DNA of 64,000 bases from Caprimulgus europaeus (lineage: Eukaryota; Chordata; Aves; Caprimulgiformes; Caprimulgidae), in the NCBI GenBank assembly GCA_907165065.1, contig OU015532.1:44494839-44558838 (forward strand). Direction: 5' to 3'. Positions 49,713-60,684 of the stretch are shown here, one piece after another. Each line of letters begins with the position of its first letter. Position 1 is the first letter of the stretch. The position numbers and the translations under genes are program-made. A model generated the notes under the pieces. It saw only the letters and a program-made list of their open reading frames with translations, was not told where the DNA came from and did no database searches.

Positions 49713-52700
49713 CTCTACGATTTCAACAGAAATGAGACACCAATGACTTTTGAGCGTTGGGCCTGAAAGTTTTTGGATTAGGCACAGTTGTTTAAAAAAA
49801 CAACAAAAACCAAACCAAACTTTTTTTTAATGTCAAGCCCATCTAGATGGCTGAGGCCTCTCGACATTATCATAATTTAAAATTCTAAATACATTGTTAT
49901 AGCTAATGACAAGAAGACACGAATCGAGACAGAAGTAACAAAATGAAAAAGGAATAATTTTGTGCAGATGCTGTTGAAATAACTGCTTCAGAAGTACACC
50001 ACTTCGCTGTGCATGCCCTCTCCAATTTGTCATTTCCCTCCTCTGCTCTAGGCACTTATTTCTAACAAAGCTTACTGCAGAATACAGTATGAGCTGGCTA
50101 TTAAGAATCATGAATATCATGTTTTTCTAAGAGTCCTCTCTGTGACTTCTTGAGTGAATTGGGTAAATCACTTCACTCTCTATACTCAGTGTGTCCATTT
50201 GTATAATGGATTATAACTGTACTTGGACCCGAACTCCATCACCTGCTAGCATCACTGTGAGAGCTGGGTACCCATTTAACAAACACTTAAGAGCTGCAGC
50301 TGTGGTTCTGGTTTAATCTTTACAGAAGAAATTTTCTTTTACATCTTCCTGCTATTTCTAAAGATCTTGAGGAAGGTGAAATATGTAGATCATAAATTCT
50401 AGACTGAAGAGAGAGAGAACCTAGTAAGCCGGAGTTCTGGGAATGATCAGGATTATAGTTGGCCATTGTCCTGCTTATAAAATGAGGTGCTAATAGCAAA
50501 GTTGCCACAGCACATTTGTCAGGGCACTTGGCAGTCACCAGCTGCTGCAATTTGATGTGTTCAACAGTTTATTCTTCGGGATCATTTGGTGCTCACGGAG
50601 ACGCTGTGACACGGGTCGGAGGATGATAGCTCTGATTGGATCAATGATTGATTCCAGTCTGCTATTCCACTTTCTATTCAGCGTGATATTACACTTACAC
50701 AATTTCCCATTCAGCAACCTCAATAATTTGAAGGCACTAATGAAGTAATTTCTCACAAGGCTCCAATATTGCTGTCACCACCTTTTAAGAAAGATAAAAC
50801 TCATACTGACAGTCACTGCAGTTCAGCAATAGAGCAAGGTGAAACTTTTGGAACAAATATTTTTTATATTCAAAACAAGTAGATTTGACTCAACTGACAT
50901 ATTTAATAAATTCATGTCCATTTTGGAAATAGTTTGAAATTAGTGGAATGGAGAGGTATTTAAAAAAATCCTAATAATTGGAATCCCAAGCAATTACAAA
51001 ATTATTTTTAAATTAACATTTTGCTTTGAAATTAAGTTCAATTTAATTTTTAGGAAGTAATTATAAATAATCTTATATTCAAAGTTGAACATAAACTAAA
51101 TAAAATTGTGTTGTTGGGTTTTTTTAAAATAAAATTTGCACACATGTATTTGCAACTGTGTTGAAAATGAACTCAGATCAAGGAAGTCTCTTTTCTAGCT
51201 TGGACCTTCTCTGCTTCCAGTAACACAGCAAATAATTTGGAGCTGACAAAGACTGGAATACCATTAATAATAAAAGAACCCCAAACCCAATGACAACTAG
51301 ATGCCCACAGCAATGCTGTGTTTCTTTCAGTAATGAACAAATGTATAAATTGAGTATTTATAAACAAGTCTTTGAATTTTAATGGGAAGATCAATATCAA
51401 GGTGACAGACTTGAGTCACCATCATTGCACTTTCTGGAGAGAAAATTTTTCATTGACTTCAGTCTCCACCTACCTGGTGAGCAAAACCCTGATCTTCTCC
51501 CATCTGGTTTTTGAGTCATTATTATCTTGGATGCAAGACTTCTCTCCAGAGCCTCCTTTGGTTATCATAGAAGAGTATTATCCTATGAAAGCATCCTCCA
51601 AGACCACTCAAGTAATAAAGAAATAATAATGCAGTGACATTTCTAGGGAACAAATGAAGCAGTGTGAGGCTGGGGAATACCAAAGTCTCAGTGCACTTTC
51701 ATAAGAGGAGAATCCAATTTCAGAGAATAACTCAGTGCTGACCACCAAGCGAGAAGGATAACGGTGGATCAGCTTATCTTAAACTTACATCACTTGTTAA
51801 ACCTCGTCCAGTGAGAAGGGCAGATACAGGCTGTATTTACTGTTGATGAAAATAAACATTGTCACTTGCTGTATAGTAGAATGGAACAAAAAATATTGGT
51901 TTTTTGTAGTATGAAGCTCCTACTTTGGTTTTATTGACTTTAGGACTCATTTAGTTAATCTAGGTGGTAGACTCTTAATCTAGAATATGAGCGTCACTAA
52001 GACCGCCCCAAAAATGTTTTTGTTCTCTTAGGAGGAACATATAAATTATTATTTTTTTTTAAATCCACATAGATCTAGTCCAATTTTTTAGACAGTTAGG
52101 AACCTCAAAGCTACACTGTGAGGAAACCTCACACAATCAAACACTATCTTGGAAGGAAATCTCTAGGATGACCAAAATGTTAATATCCATAGTGCCATGA
52201 AAATGTCACACATGATTCTACTGGTGAGAAAAATAAAATTATATCTAAAAATAGAGGGAACACAAAGTTAACTTTAAAATGCTCTGGGATAGCAGTATTA
52301 ATTCCAAATCTCAGCAGTCAATGTCCAAAGGAACGTCCCCATTACTGAAATAGGTTCCTCTCTTAGGTGAAGATTCCTACTGTGTCCTGGTTTGTCTGTT
52401 CCTTCTCCCCATTGTGAAGTAAGTCAAGAAAATAAATAACAATCGTTGTATAATAGAAGCCAAATTAAATGATTTGCCACGTGGTGTCTGATAATTAACC
52501 AAATAAGATTCCTTCAAACAAGCAAATCTAACTTGTTTTTATGGCTGCATTAAAATGTGAATCTTAAGCAAAACAAGGACATAAATCTCACTAGAAAATG
52601 TGATAGTAAGGATCAAACAGGATTCTGAGTAGAGAGAAGGCTTTATTGAAAGCCATAAAACTTCTTCAGATGCCAGTGGAAAAAATTATGATAATAAAAT

Positions 52701-53916
52701 CAGCTCCAGTTTAATGGCTTGGTAAATGAAGAGAACATTATGCGGAGTCCTGCAGGGTGCTTACAGTCCACCCCATTATCTTCTCCTCCCCACAATCACA
52801 GAGTGCTTTCTCTAAATGCCTCATTTGGAGCTGTTTACCTTGGGGGCCACTTCCCTCTCCCCACAGACAGAGGTTTTGCTGGCCAGTGCATCCTTTCAAG
52901 GAAGTACACAACTCTGGTGAGCTAAAACCTGGTGGAAAGGCTGCAGCCCTTCCATGGGTGCGTAGCCATCGCTCCAGGGAGATGCCTCAGGAGGGTACAC
53001 ACAGCAGACTTGGTCAGCAAAGTGCTCAGTAAGATGGGTTGTGTACAGGGGAAGGGCCCATTAACAGAACAGCAATATCCTGAAATATTCTGCACTCTAT
53101 ATTCAAGAGTTGTTTGGTTTTTTTTCCTTTAAGGAAAAAAAGAATCAGTGTATAACCATCTGCAGAGCTCTTACATACAGTGGGGGAAAGCCCCTGGCTA
53201 AAAATGAAAAATGAAAGTAACTTGGTGTCTGTTCTGACACACAGTCTGTCAGGGTGCTTCAGCATCTAGTTTTCTAGTCCTGAGCCTTGCTTTGGAGAAA
53301 AGTCCAAGATGGAAAATTTTGGTCAGGATGTAAATATATCTTTACACCCCTAAATGTGTGCAAAGTCTAAATTAGGGATATAGAATATCTAAAACCAATG
53401 CAGTTATAGAAAAGCACACTGAAAACACTCCCCGAATTCCTCTTTCTTTATTACATGGAAGTCTCTCTCCTGCATGCTAGTCAGCTTATTGTACAAACAC
53501 ATTGATTGGAGATAGTCTAAAATATGAAGGCGTTGCCAGAACTTGGAATGAGTTTAATTTTTTTCTAGAAAGAGTTTTTCCTATTTCAATTTCCATTCCA
53601 ATTGTCTGTTTAATATTCCCAATTAAAACAGCAGCTTAAAGCTCTCTTGGAATTTTTTTTCTTTTTTAGAAAATAATTAGATATTTCACATATACAGTGA
53701 GATTAGGCAGGACAGATGCTGGAAAAGACTGCTACAGACTGAGAGAATGGTGCCTGAAAAGGAGGTGAGAGTGTCTAAGCCTAGCTGTTAAAGACATAAA
53801 AAGAGAACAAAATTAGAACATATCACAAGACACATCCTGTTCAGTTTAAAGCCACAGTTTCCTTCTGGCTTAGACCAGCAATTTCCCCTCCAGAATGTGA
53901 CCCTCCAAATATGATC
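49713..53916. other. Unique sequence, no gene recognised
   Basis: A CAA/CCAAA-rich run lies at 49,794-49,828. The block 50,540-50,770 looks like conserved non-coding sequence or a decayed exon (see the findings). A TGTCCTGGTTTGTCTGTTCC at 52,383-52,402 resembles the first bases of the LTR type but does not continue. No supported exon or other repeat. Confidence 0.5.
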
Positions 53917-54560
53917 ATAGAATCAGAGAATCACAGACTGGTTTGGGTTGAAGGGACCTTTCAAGGTCCATCTTCTCCAACCCCCTGCAGTGAGCAGGGA
54001 CATCTTCAACCAGATCAGGTTGCTCAGAGCCCCGTCCAACCTGACCTTGAATGTTTCCAGGGATGGAGCTTCTACCACCTCTCTGGGCAACCTGGGCCAG
54101 GGTCTCACCACCCTCAGTGTAAAAACTTTCTTCCTTATATTTAGTCTAAATCTCTTCTCTTTTAGTTAAAACCATCACCCCTTGTCCTATCGCTAACAGC
54201 CCTGCTAAAAAGTCTGTCCCCATCTTTCTTACAGGCCCCTTCAAATATTGAAGGTGCAATAAGGTCCCCCTGGAGCCTCCTCTTCCCCAGGCTGAACAGC
54301 CTCTCTCAGCCTGTCCTCATAACAGGGGTCTTCCATCCCACCAGTCATTTTCATGGCTTCCTCGGGACCCACTCCAACAGGTCCACATCTTCCCTGTGCT
54401 GAGGACCCCAGCACTGGAGGCAGCACTGCAGGGGGGGTCTCAGGAGAGCGGAGCAGAGGGGCAGAATCCCCTCCCTGGCCCTGCTGCCCACGCTGCTCTG
54501 GGTGCAGCCCAGGACACGGTTATTGGCCTTCTGGGCTGCAAGACTTGTTGGGTTGTGTCC
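53917..54560 (-). mobile_element. CR1 LINE, 5'-truncated, minus orientation
   Basis: The longest CR1 copy here, about 640 bases in reverse orientation. The 3' terminus (ATCATAGAATCAGAGAATCA complement) is at the low end. Complements of the [18 protein letters not shown] block, the CCCTTGTCCTATCGC segment and the LEKRRLxGDL block follow, then the region near CAGGACACGGTTATTGGCCT. Several frameshifts are present and no intact frame remains. Confidence 0.95.
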
Positions 54561-55739
54561 ATTGTTGGCTCAGGATGGGAGGGCAGGCAGAGAGTTTTCC
54601 TTCCTATCATTCATGGGGTCTGCAAAAGTTACATTTAAAGCAAGGAACTGAAATGCAATTTGCACATCACTTCCCAGATTATCTGCTAGCCCGTATTTCT
54701 AGATTATGAAATTTATATCTTTATTTAAGCTGATAGGACATGTGAAGCACATAGGCATAAAAAAAAAGACATATGAATATAGCCTAGAACCAACTAGATA
54801 GCTCAAGTCAACCCTATTAAAAATCTTAAACATCTTTGTGTGGGCAAAGCTGTGGGTGATGTGCATTCGAGGCACTGATGCATTAAATGAAGTGTTGCCC
54901 TTATGTGCTATCAGCATCATCCCCCTGTATCGTCTGGATTCCACATGAAGCAGGCAAACAGCTTTCTGCCCACTATTTTCTTGTCTCTGTGCTTATACTA
55001 CTATCTCACAGAGAAATTAATGATGGTGGTGTTTGTTCAGCAGCCCAGAATGAGAGCTAATCTGACAGCTTGTGTCACAACTACAGTTTGCAATGGAATT
55101 ATTAAAGAGAGGGACAGATCTAAGGGGTAAACTTTAAATACTACAGGTTGGGAGAAAGAGGGAGGAATGTAGATCACCATGCACTGAAGCAACATGAGAA
55201 GTGGGGAGCAAAAAATTTGTTGAAATGGAAGGAAAGAGCAGAGACAGGTTCTGATTTTGTAGGGTTTTATGTAAAATACTGGGAAATGATCATTCTGGCT
55301 ATCTTCCCCCTAGTCCACCATCCACACATATCCATGCCAAACTCTGTGTTGCCCTACATATTATGACCCCAACCTCATGTTTGCTTAAGGATTTGTTGCT
55401 AGCTATTCAGCCTAGGCAGCCCCAAAGTGAACTCAGAAGGAATATTTGGGAAGTTATTCTATACTAGGATCTGTTAGCAATAAGGTTAAACATGTCTGTA
55501 TGGTGAATCAGCAGGGGTGACTGGAATGAGAGGTCAGTAACGTGTGTAGGTCATAGCTTGCAGTGCCACAGATTACACTGGCTAAGGTTGACTGATTAAA
55601 AATTATCATATTACTAATATCAGCATTAATTTGCATATCTTTGGGGGAGGGAGGTCCTGAGCACTCTTGAGTTTCTTCTCTAATAGGAAATAAGCAAATT
55701 AGAAAACCAAAATTCTTGACAGTATGTAAAGTGTTAGTC
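54561..55739. other. Unique sequence, no gene recognised
   Basis: No recognised element. Open frames on both strands of 70-80 codons have no motif. An A-rich run lies at about 54,759-54,767. Confidence 0.5.
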
Positions 55740-55888
55740 ATGGCACCAAGCCTGACAAGATTCCAGCAGCATTTGGCCAAGGCCCTCAGGGACATGGTCT
55801 GAATGTTGGGCTTGTCCTGTGCAGGGACAGGAGTTGGACTCCATGATCCTTGTGGACCCCTTCCAGCTCACAACATTCTGTGATTTAT
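55740..55888 (+). mobile_element. CR1 LINE, short 3' fragment
   Basis: About 150 bases of plus-oriented CR1: ATGGCACCAAGCCTGACAAG, ATTTGGCCAAGGCCCTCAGG, GTGCAGGGACAGGAGTTGGA and the terminus ACATTCTGTGATTTATG. It is the same subgroup as the minus-strand copy at 31,085. Only the last ORF2 codons and the 3' UTR are present. Confidence 0.93.
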
Positions 55889-55980
55889 GAAGTGTGGTTC
55901 TCCAGCATTGTCAGCAACATCTTTTAGAGTTCTTTGAACCTGCTGGTTCCAAACTGTAGCAGCAGAATAATGCACGACAG

Positions 55981-56569
55981 TGGTACTGGGTCTGGCTGCG
56001 ATGGAGTTAATTTTCCCCACAGCAGCCCCCACAGTGCTGTGCTTTGTTTTAGTAGCTGGAGAGGTGTTGGTAGCACACCAGTGTTTTGGTTACTGCTGAG
56101 CAGTGCTCCCACAGCATCAGTGCTGTCTCTCCAACACTTCCAGATGGCTGGGGAAGATCTTGGGAGGGGACATAGCCAGGACAGCTGACCCAAACTGACC
56201 AAAGGGATATTCCATGCCATCTGACATCTGCTCAGAAATAAAAGCAAGGAGAACAGAGAGGGAGAAGGGGGCATTCATTATTTACAACATTTGTCCTCCG
56301 GAGTAACTGCTACACGTACTGAAGCCCTGCTTCCTGGGAAGTGGCCAGACATCACCTGCTGACAGGAGGTAAAGAATAAATATTCTGTTCTTCATTTGCT
56401 TCCACCTGCACAGCTTTGTTTGGTGTTTCTGTTAAACTGCCTTTTATCTTGACCCAAGAGTTCTTTTTTTTCCCATCTTATTTTCTCCCCTCCTCATCCT
56501 GCTGAGGAGGGGGTGACAGAGTGGCTTGGTGGCCACCTGGCATTCAGCCAAGGTCAACCCACCACAACA
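55981..56569 (+). mobile_element. Solo LTR of an avian endogenous retrovirus
   Basis: A 589-bp LTR-like unit with terminal TG...CA. Characteristic parts in order are TCTGGCTGCGATGGAGTTAA, CAGGACAGCTGACCCAAACTGACCA, the AAAGGGATATTCCATGCCAT segment, an AATAAA at 56,237 within a TATA-like context, a second AATAAA at 56,375, the TTAAACTGCCTTTTATCTTGACCC segment, a GCTGAGGAGGGGGTGACAGAG segment, and the end CAACCCACCACAACA. No internal retroviral genes are present on either side, so it is a solo LTR left by recombination. I see no matching target-site duplication (GACAG before, ATCCT after). The start is divergent and could be off by a few bases. Confidence 0.82.
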
Positions 56570-57770
56570 ATCCTCACGTGTTATTTTAGAGAAGGCTGAA
56601 TCTCAGCCTGCTCAAAGCACCTACAGAAGCAAAAGCCAAGACTGGGAATATTCTGAATGTTAACAGGGCTTGAATACACGATCATGAAGCAATAAACTGT
56701 GAATAAGTCAACTTCCACAATGGAATGGAATTATAGCAATATGAGATCTAGAGACAGACAGCATGATATGAGACATGAAACAAACTTGAGGGATGGTATT
56801 AAAAAGATAAGTAGTTTTCAATTTGCCCCAATTCATTCCAAAACGAAACTCACTCATCAGGAAGACTGAACAAGGTGAAAATCAGAATATCTCATGGATA
56901 TCGATGACATCTCTACTCTAAACAGAAAGAGGACATTTGAACTCAGCTTTTCTGCATCTTAAAGTGAACTAAAGTGGCATAACTACAAAATGTAGTGATT
57001 TACACAAGTTTTCTGGATTATTTATTCATTCCAGCTGTAGTGGGCCAAAAGGGGAAATAAGAACCTAAACCAAATTATTTCAGCTAGCATATAGGTAACG
57101 AAATATTTTTTAAAGTAATCTTTATTTCTGTTACTAATCAACATGAAAAAATAAAATAACATCTTTGGTAGTATTAGAATGTTTTGTTTTGACTTTTTAA
57201 AAAATTTGTTTTCATTAATTTTTTCCTTCTGCTTAACCAGTTCACTCTATATGACCTTTTCCTAGGGGTATGTCAAATTTAACACTCTGGAAAAATTCCA
57301 GGCTTGTTAGTTAGCATGTCTGAATGAATAACTACTCCACAAAGTATTTATTACCTCATTTTGGCACCCTGTCCCATAACAAGAGAACTGTGTTGCACAA
57401 AAAGTAAAAGGGAGTCTACGTTAAACCAGCAACAGCAAATCATCCTGCAGTTTAATTTTAGCCTACAGCACTGTACCACTCAGGATCATATATTTAAATA
57501 TCAGCCTGAGATAATGTTACATTTGTATTTGTTAAGCACCAGAATTTGTGTTCCACAACACAGATGTTAAAGCCTCAGAGCACTGGCAGTTCATAATAAC
57601 TATAAAGAAACATGAAGCACAGGTGAGGCTGGGAAAGGAGGGCACTTGTTAAATGCTACACACTGTTATCTAACTTAATATATTACATATATATTTAATT
57701 ATTCCAGAAGAAGAATTTTAAAAATGGAAGAAAATGGAGAAGATTGACAAACTATGGAAATGCAGTTTAT

Positions 57771-58019
57771 TCACTGTTTGGTGTGCTGATATTCATCAGG
57801 CATAATCCGATCGCCACAGATGCTGGAGAGATCAAAATTCATCCTGTCTGAAACACCAGGATTTGGCCAATGCTGGAGCCAAGAGCGGAGGTAAGATTGA
57901 GCTGTGGCTCCATCTGATATGACTATTCCTATACAAAATCAGCACTCACCAGGTAACAGGACAGCACTGATGAGCAGGATGTCGTCAAAGTCCTTGGCCA
58001 GGTATAGGCAGGAAGGCAC
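57771..58019 (-). CDS. Candidate two-exon 3' end (unassigned)
   Basis: Hypothetical. The minus-strand segment 58,019-57,950 is open in the phase that gives VPSCLYLAKDFDDILLIS and ends at a strong donor CCTG|gtgagt. A 102-bp intron with acceptor GGTGTTTCAG would join it in phase to 57,847-57,771. That second piece reads RMNFDLSSICGDRIMPDEYQ plus four residues and stops at TGA, with an AATAAA overlapping the stop (57,766-57,771). The VP..L..A..FDDIL pattern loosely resembles the FDDI motif of CPA2/NHA sodium/proton antiporters (SLC9B type), but the similarity ends there. It may be chance or a decayed remnant. Confidence 0.15.
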
Positions 58020-60671
58020 CTTGCATGCAGTGAGGCTTTAGACCACAGGGATTGAGAAGAAATTAAATGAGGAGAGAGGTTTCCAAATTGTCAAGCTCTC
58101 CCCCGAATATATCAATTACAGCACTGCACCACCGAGGAACTGCTTCTGAGTTCTACTGGAACTGGTACTCAGTTGCAACAGGAAACATGGAAATTGTTGG
58201 CCAGAGTATCTTTAATCAACTATTGGCTTCATATTGTCCCATTTTTAACATTTCTGCTTGTTCTGCCACCACTACAGGTACATTAGATAACGATATTTTA
58301 TTCTACATTTCAGTCATCTTCAAAGTTAATCAGAAATATTGAAAATGTTGATCCTCTCTTGTAGCTGCCTGGAAAGAATATATGAGAAAGTCTGAAAGTT
58401 GGCTTTGTAACTTTGTAGTGAAATATTATTGTCTGAAAAGGCTAATTCATTAAAACAAACTTTTCAACGGAACAGATGAGTTTTAAGGAAACCTTTAAAG
58501 CAGTTCAGCTTCGGCTTGAGATTTGGAGTCTGAGAGACAGACAGAGCCAACTCGATTCTCTAAATTATTTCTTACATAACTCTCCCATCACCAGTGAATG
58601 CCCTAATCAATCTGTTCCTGGCTGCTCTGGAAAATGCACTTTCTTCTTGACTTTTTTTTTTTGGTGAATGTACAGTAAGAAAAACCTCAAGATCTCCATT
58701 TCACAGGAAGAGAGAGAAAATCTTTCACATATCTTCTATATCAATACTTTTGCCAAATAGAAAATTTGAGGGCCTTTGGGGAGGGGCAGGATGGGCACTG
58801 AGACAGAGGTCAGTCTCTGTGACGGTGTTACCTTTTGTTTTACTCCTGGATAATTAAAAAAAAATAAGAAGTTCCTTTGGCCACTAAGTCCTAGAGGACT
58901 GTGTGTATAATCTTCATTAATTTTAGGTTGTGGGTATGCTTATGCTTCAGTTATTAATTCATAAATATGGGGTTTATAGACTTTATCACCAAAATTTCCA
59001 CACCAGATACAAATGAAAATTTTACCACCATTGTACCAGGGTTTGCAATTATAAAAAAAAACAAACCCAAAACCCAAAACATTAAGACTGAAGAAATCTT
59101 TATAAAACCAGTGAAAAAACACATTTCTGCTGGTTTATGTTCCAGCATACCCTGAACAATAGGAACCTTTAGATTACAGTGCTGGTGTTACTGGTGCCTT
59201 TCCTTTAGAACTACACATGATCATCTAGGCTGGATGAGAAGGGCCTTACATTGGATTTTAAGTAAAATAATTAAATAAGGAGAACAAATTTTGGTAAGCA
59301 AGAACCTGGACTAGATAAAACTCAACAATTTCAGAGGGAAAGGCTCTGCATCCCACTATCCATTTCCTGAGCATTACACACCCTAAAAAGATCTGCCCTT
59401 CAATAATCAGTGATGGCAAAACTTCAGTGCTAAAGCTTAATTAATACACACAAGTTCATACAGGTTTTTTACTAATAGGTTTTTTACTTCTAATTCCATT
59501 TTAAGAGGCCAGTCTACACTGAAAAAATCAGCGATTCTTCAATTTTGAAAGGAAAACAGATTGAAGACAATGTCAAATTCTGCTCTGTTTTCTTTGTCCT
59601 GCATGTCAATGAATGACATAATAATGACCATAATCATACAGCAATGTAGGTATAAAATTGTTTTAAGAGTCTCAATTGAGGTGCCAATGAACACTTCATC
59701 TATATAATTACTCCAGCATAAATTAGGTATAATTTCTTAAACAATTATGAGAGACCTTAAGTCTAAAGCACACAGGATTTTGAAGATATCGGTCATTGTC
59801 TGTCATTTAGATTTTTAATATTAGATTGCATTAGCTTTTAATTAAAATATTCAGAGAGATATTTCTTTCATGTCATCCAAGGAAATATGCCTTCTCAGAT
59901 TGTGCTTTAACAATGAGGAGCAAAATCTGATCTAACCTTTGGAAGCCAGCAGTAATTGTCTTTAATTGACTGGCATTTACTCTGATGTTAAATGGGATAA
60001 ACGTGACAGAAGTCTGATTAAACTGGTTTAGGCAGAAATCATTAATCACTGAGAATGGAGACAAAGAGAAGCATAAGAAACAGAGGCAGAGTAGAAATTT
60101 CACTTGGGGACAACATGGATCTTTCCACCAAGATCTTATTAATTTAAAGTGCTAATTTAAAAGTCTGGATAAAACAAACAACCAAAAAATGTGGAAAGAA
60201 CATTAAGAATGAATGGCATGAATCAGAAGCTAGCTTGTGTAAACTAAGTGCTAGTTTCCCAAGAGACAACTGGAGAAGAAGACAAAGATCACAGTAACCT
60301 GATGTCCTGGATTTCATGGTTAGTAAAGCTACTACTGAGCTATGATGAAGTTTTGGGGGAAAAGTTCTGATATCCAGAGTGCTCCCAGCACCTTTATTTT
60401 GGTCAGCCATGTAGAGAAGCAGGGGTATTTAGCAAATGATATTTTAAGTTCTGTGTCCAGAACTTGAGAAGATTTCAAACCAGCCATAGTGGAATGAAGC
60501 TTTCTTCCTTTTGTCTGTTCATTCCTTACTTTAGTGACACAACCCAAAAGCCTGTCATGTTTCCAGAAGAAATACATACCATAGGGAAGCACTGAGTCCT
60601 AAGAATTCTCACAAGCCAGGGACAGCTGACTCAAACAAAAACACACTGAGGGGATGTAATAAGGTTTTTTT

Positions 60672-60684
60672 TGTGTGTGTGTGT
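60672..60684. repeat. Short TG microsatellite
   Basis: T8 is followed by six or seven TG units. It is a short simple repeat. Confidence 0.75.

Noticed and set aside
52383..52402. TGTCCTGGTTTGTCTGTTCC, like the first bases of the LTR type
   Set aside because: The match stops after about 12 bases, and nothing downstream resembles the LTR.
58569..58620. Minus-strand 51-base segment between an acceptor-like and a donor-like site (AARNRLIRAFTGDGRV)
   Set aside because: Its phases do not fit the neighbouring candidates, and segments this short occur easily by chance.
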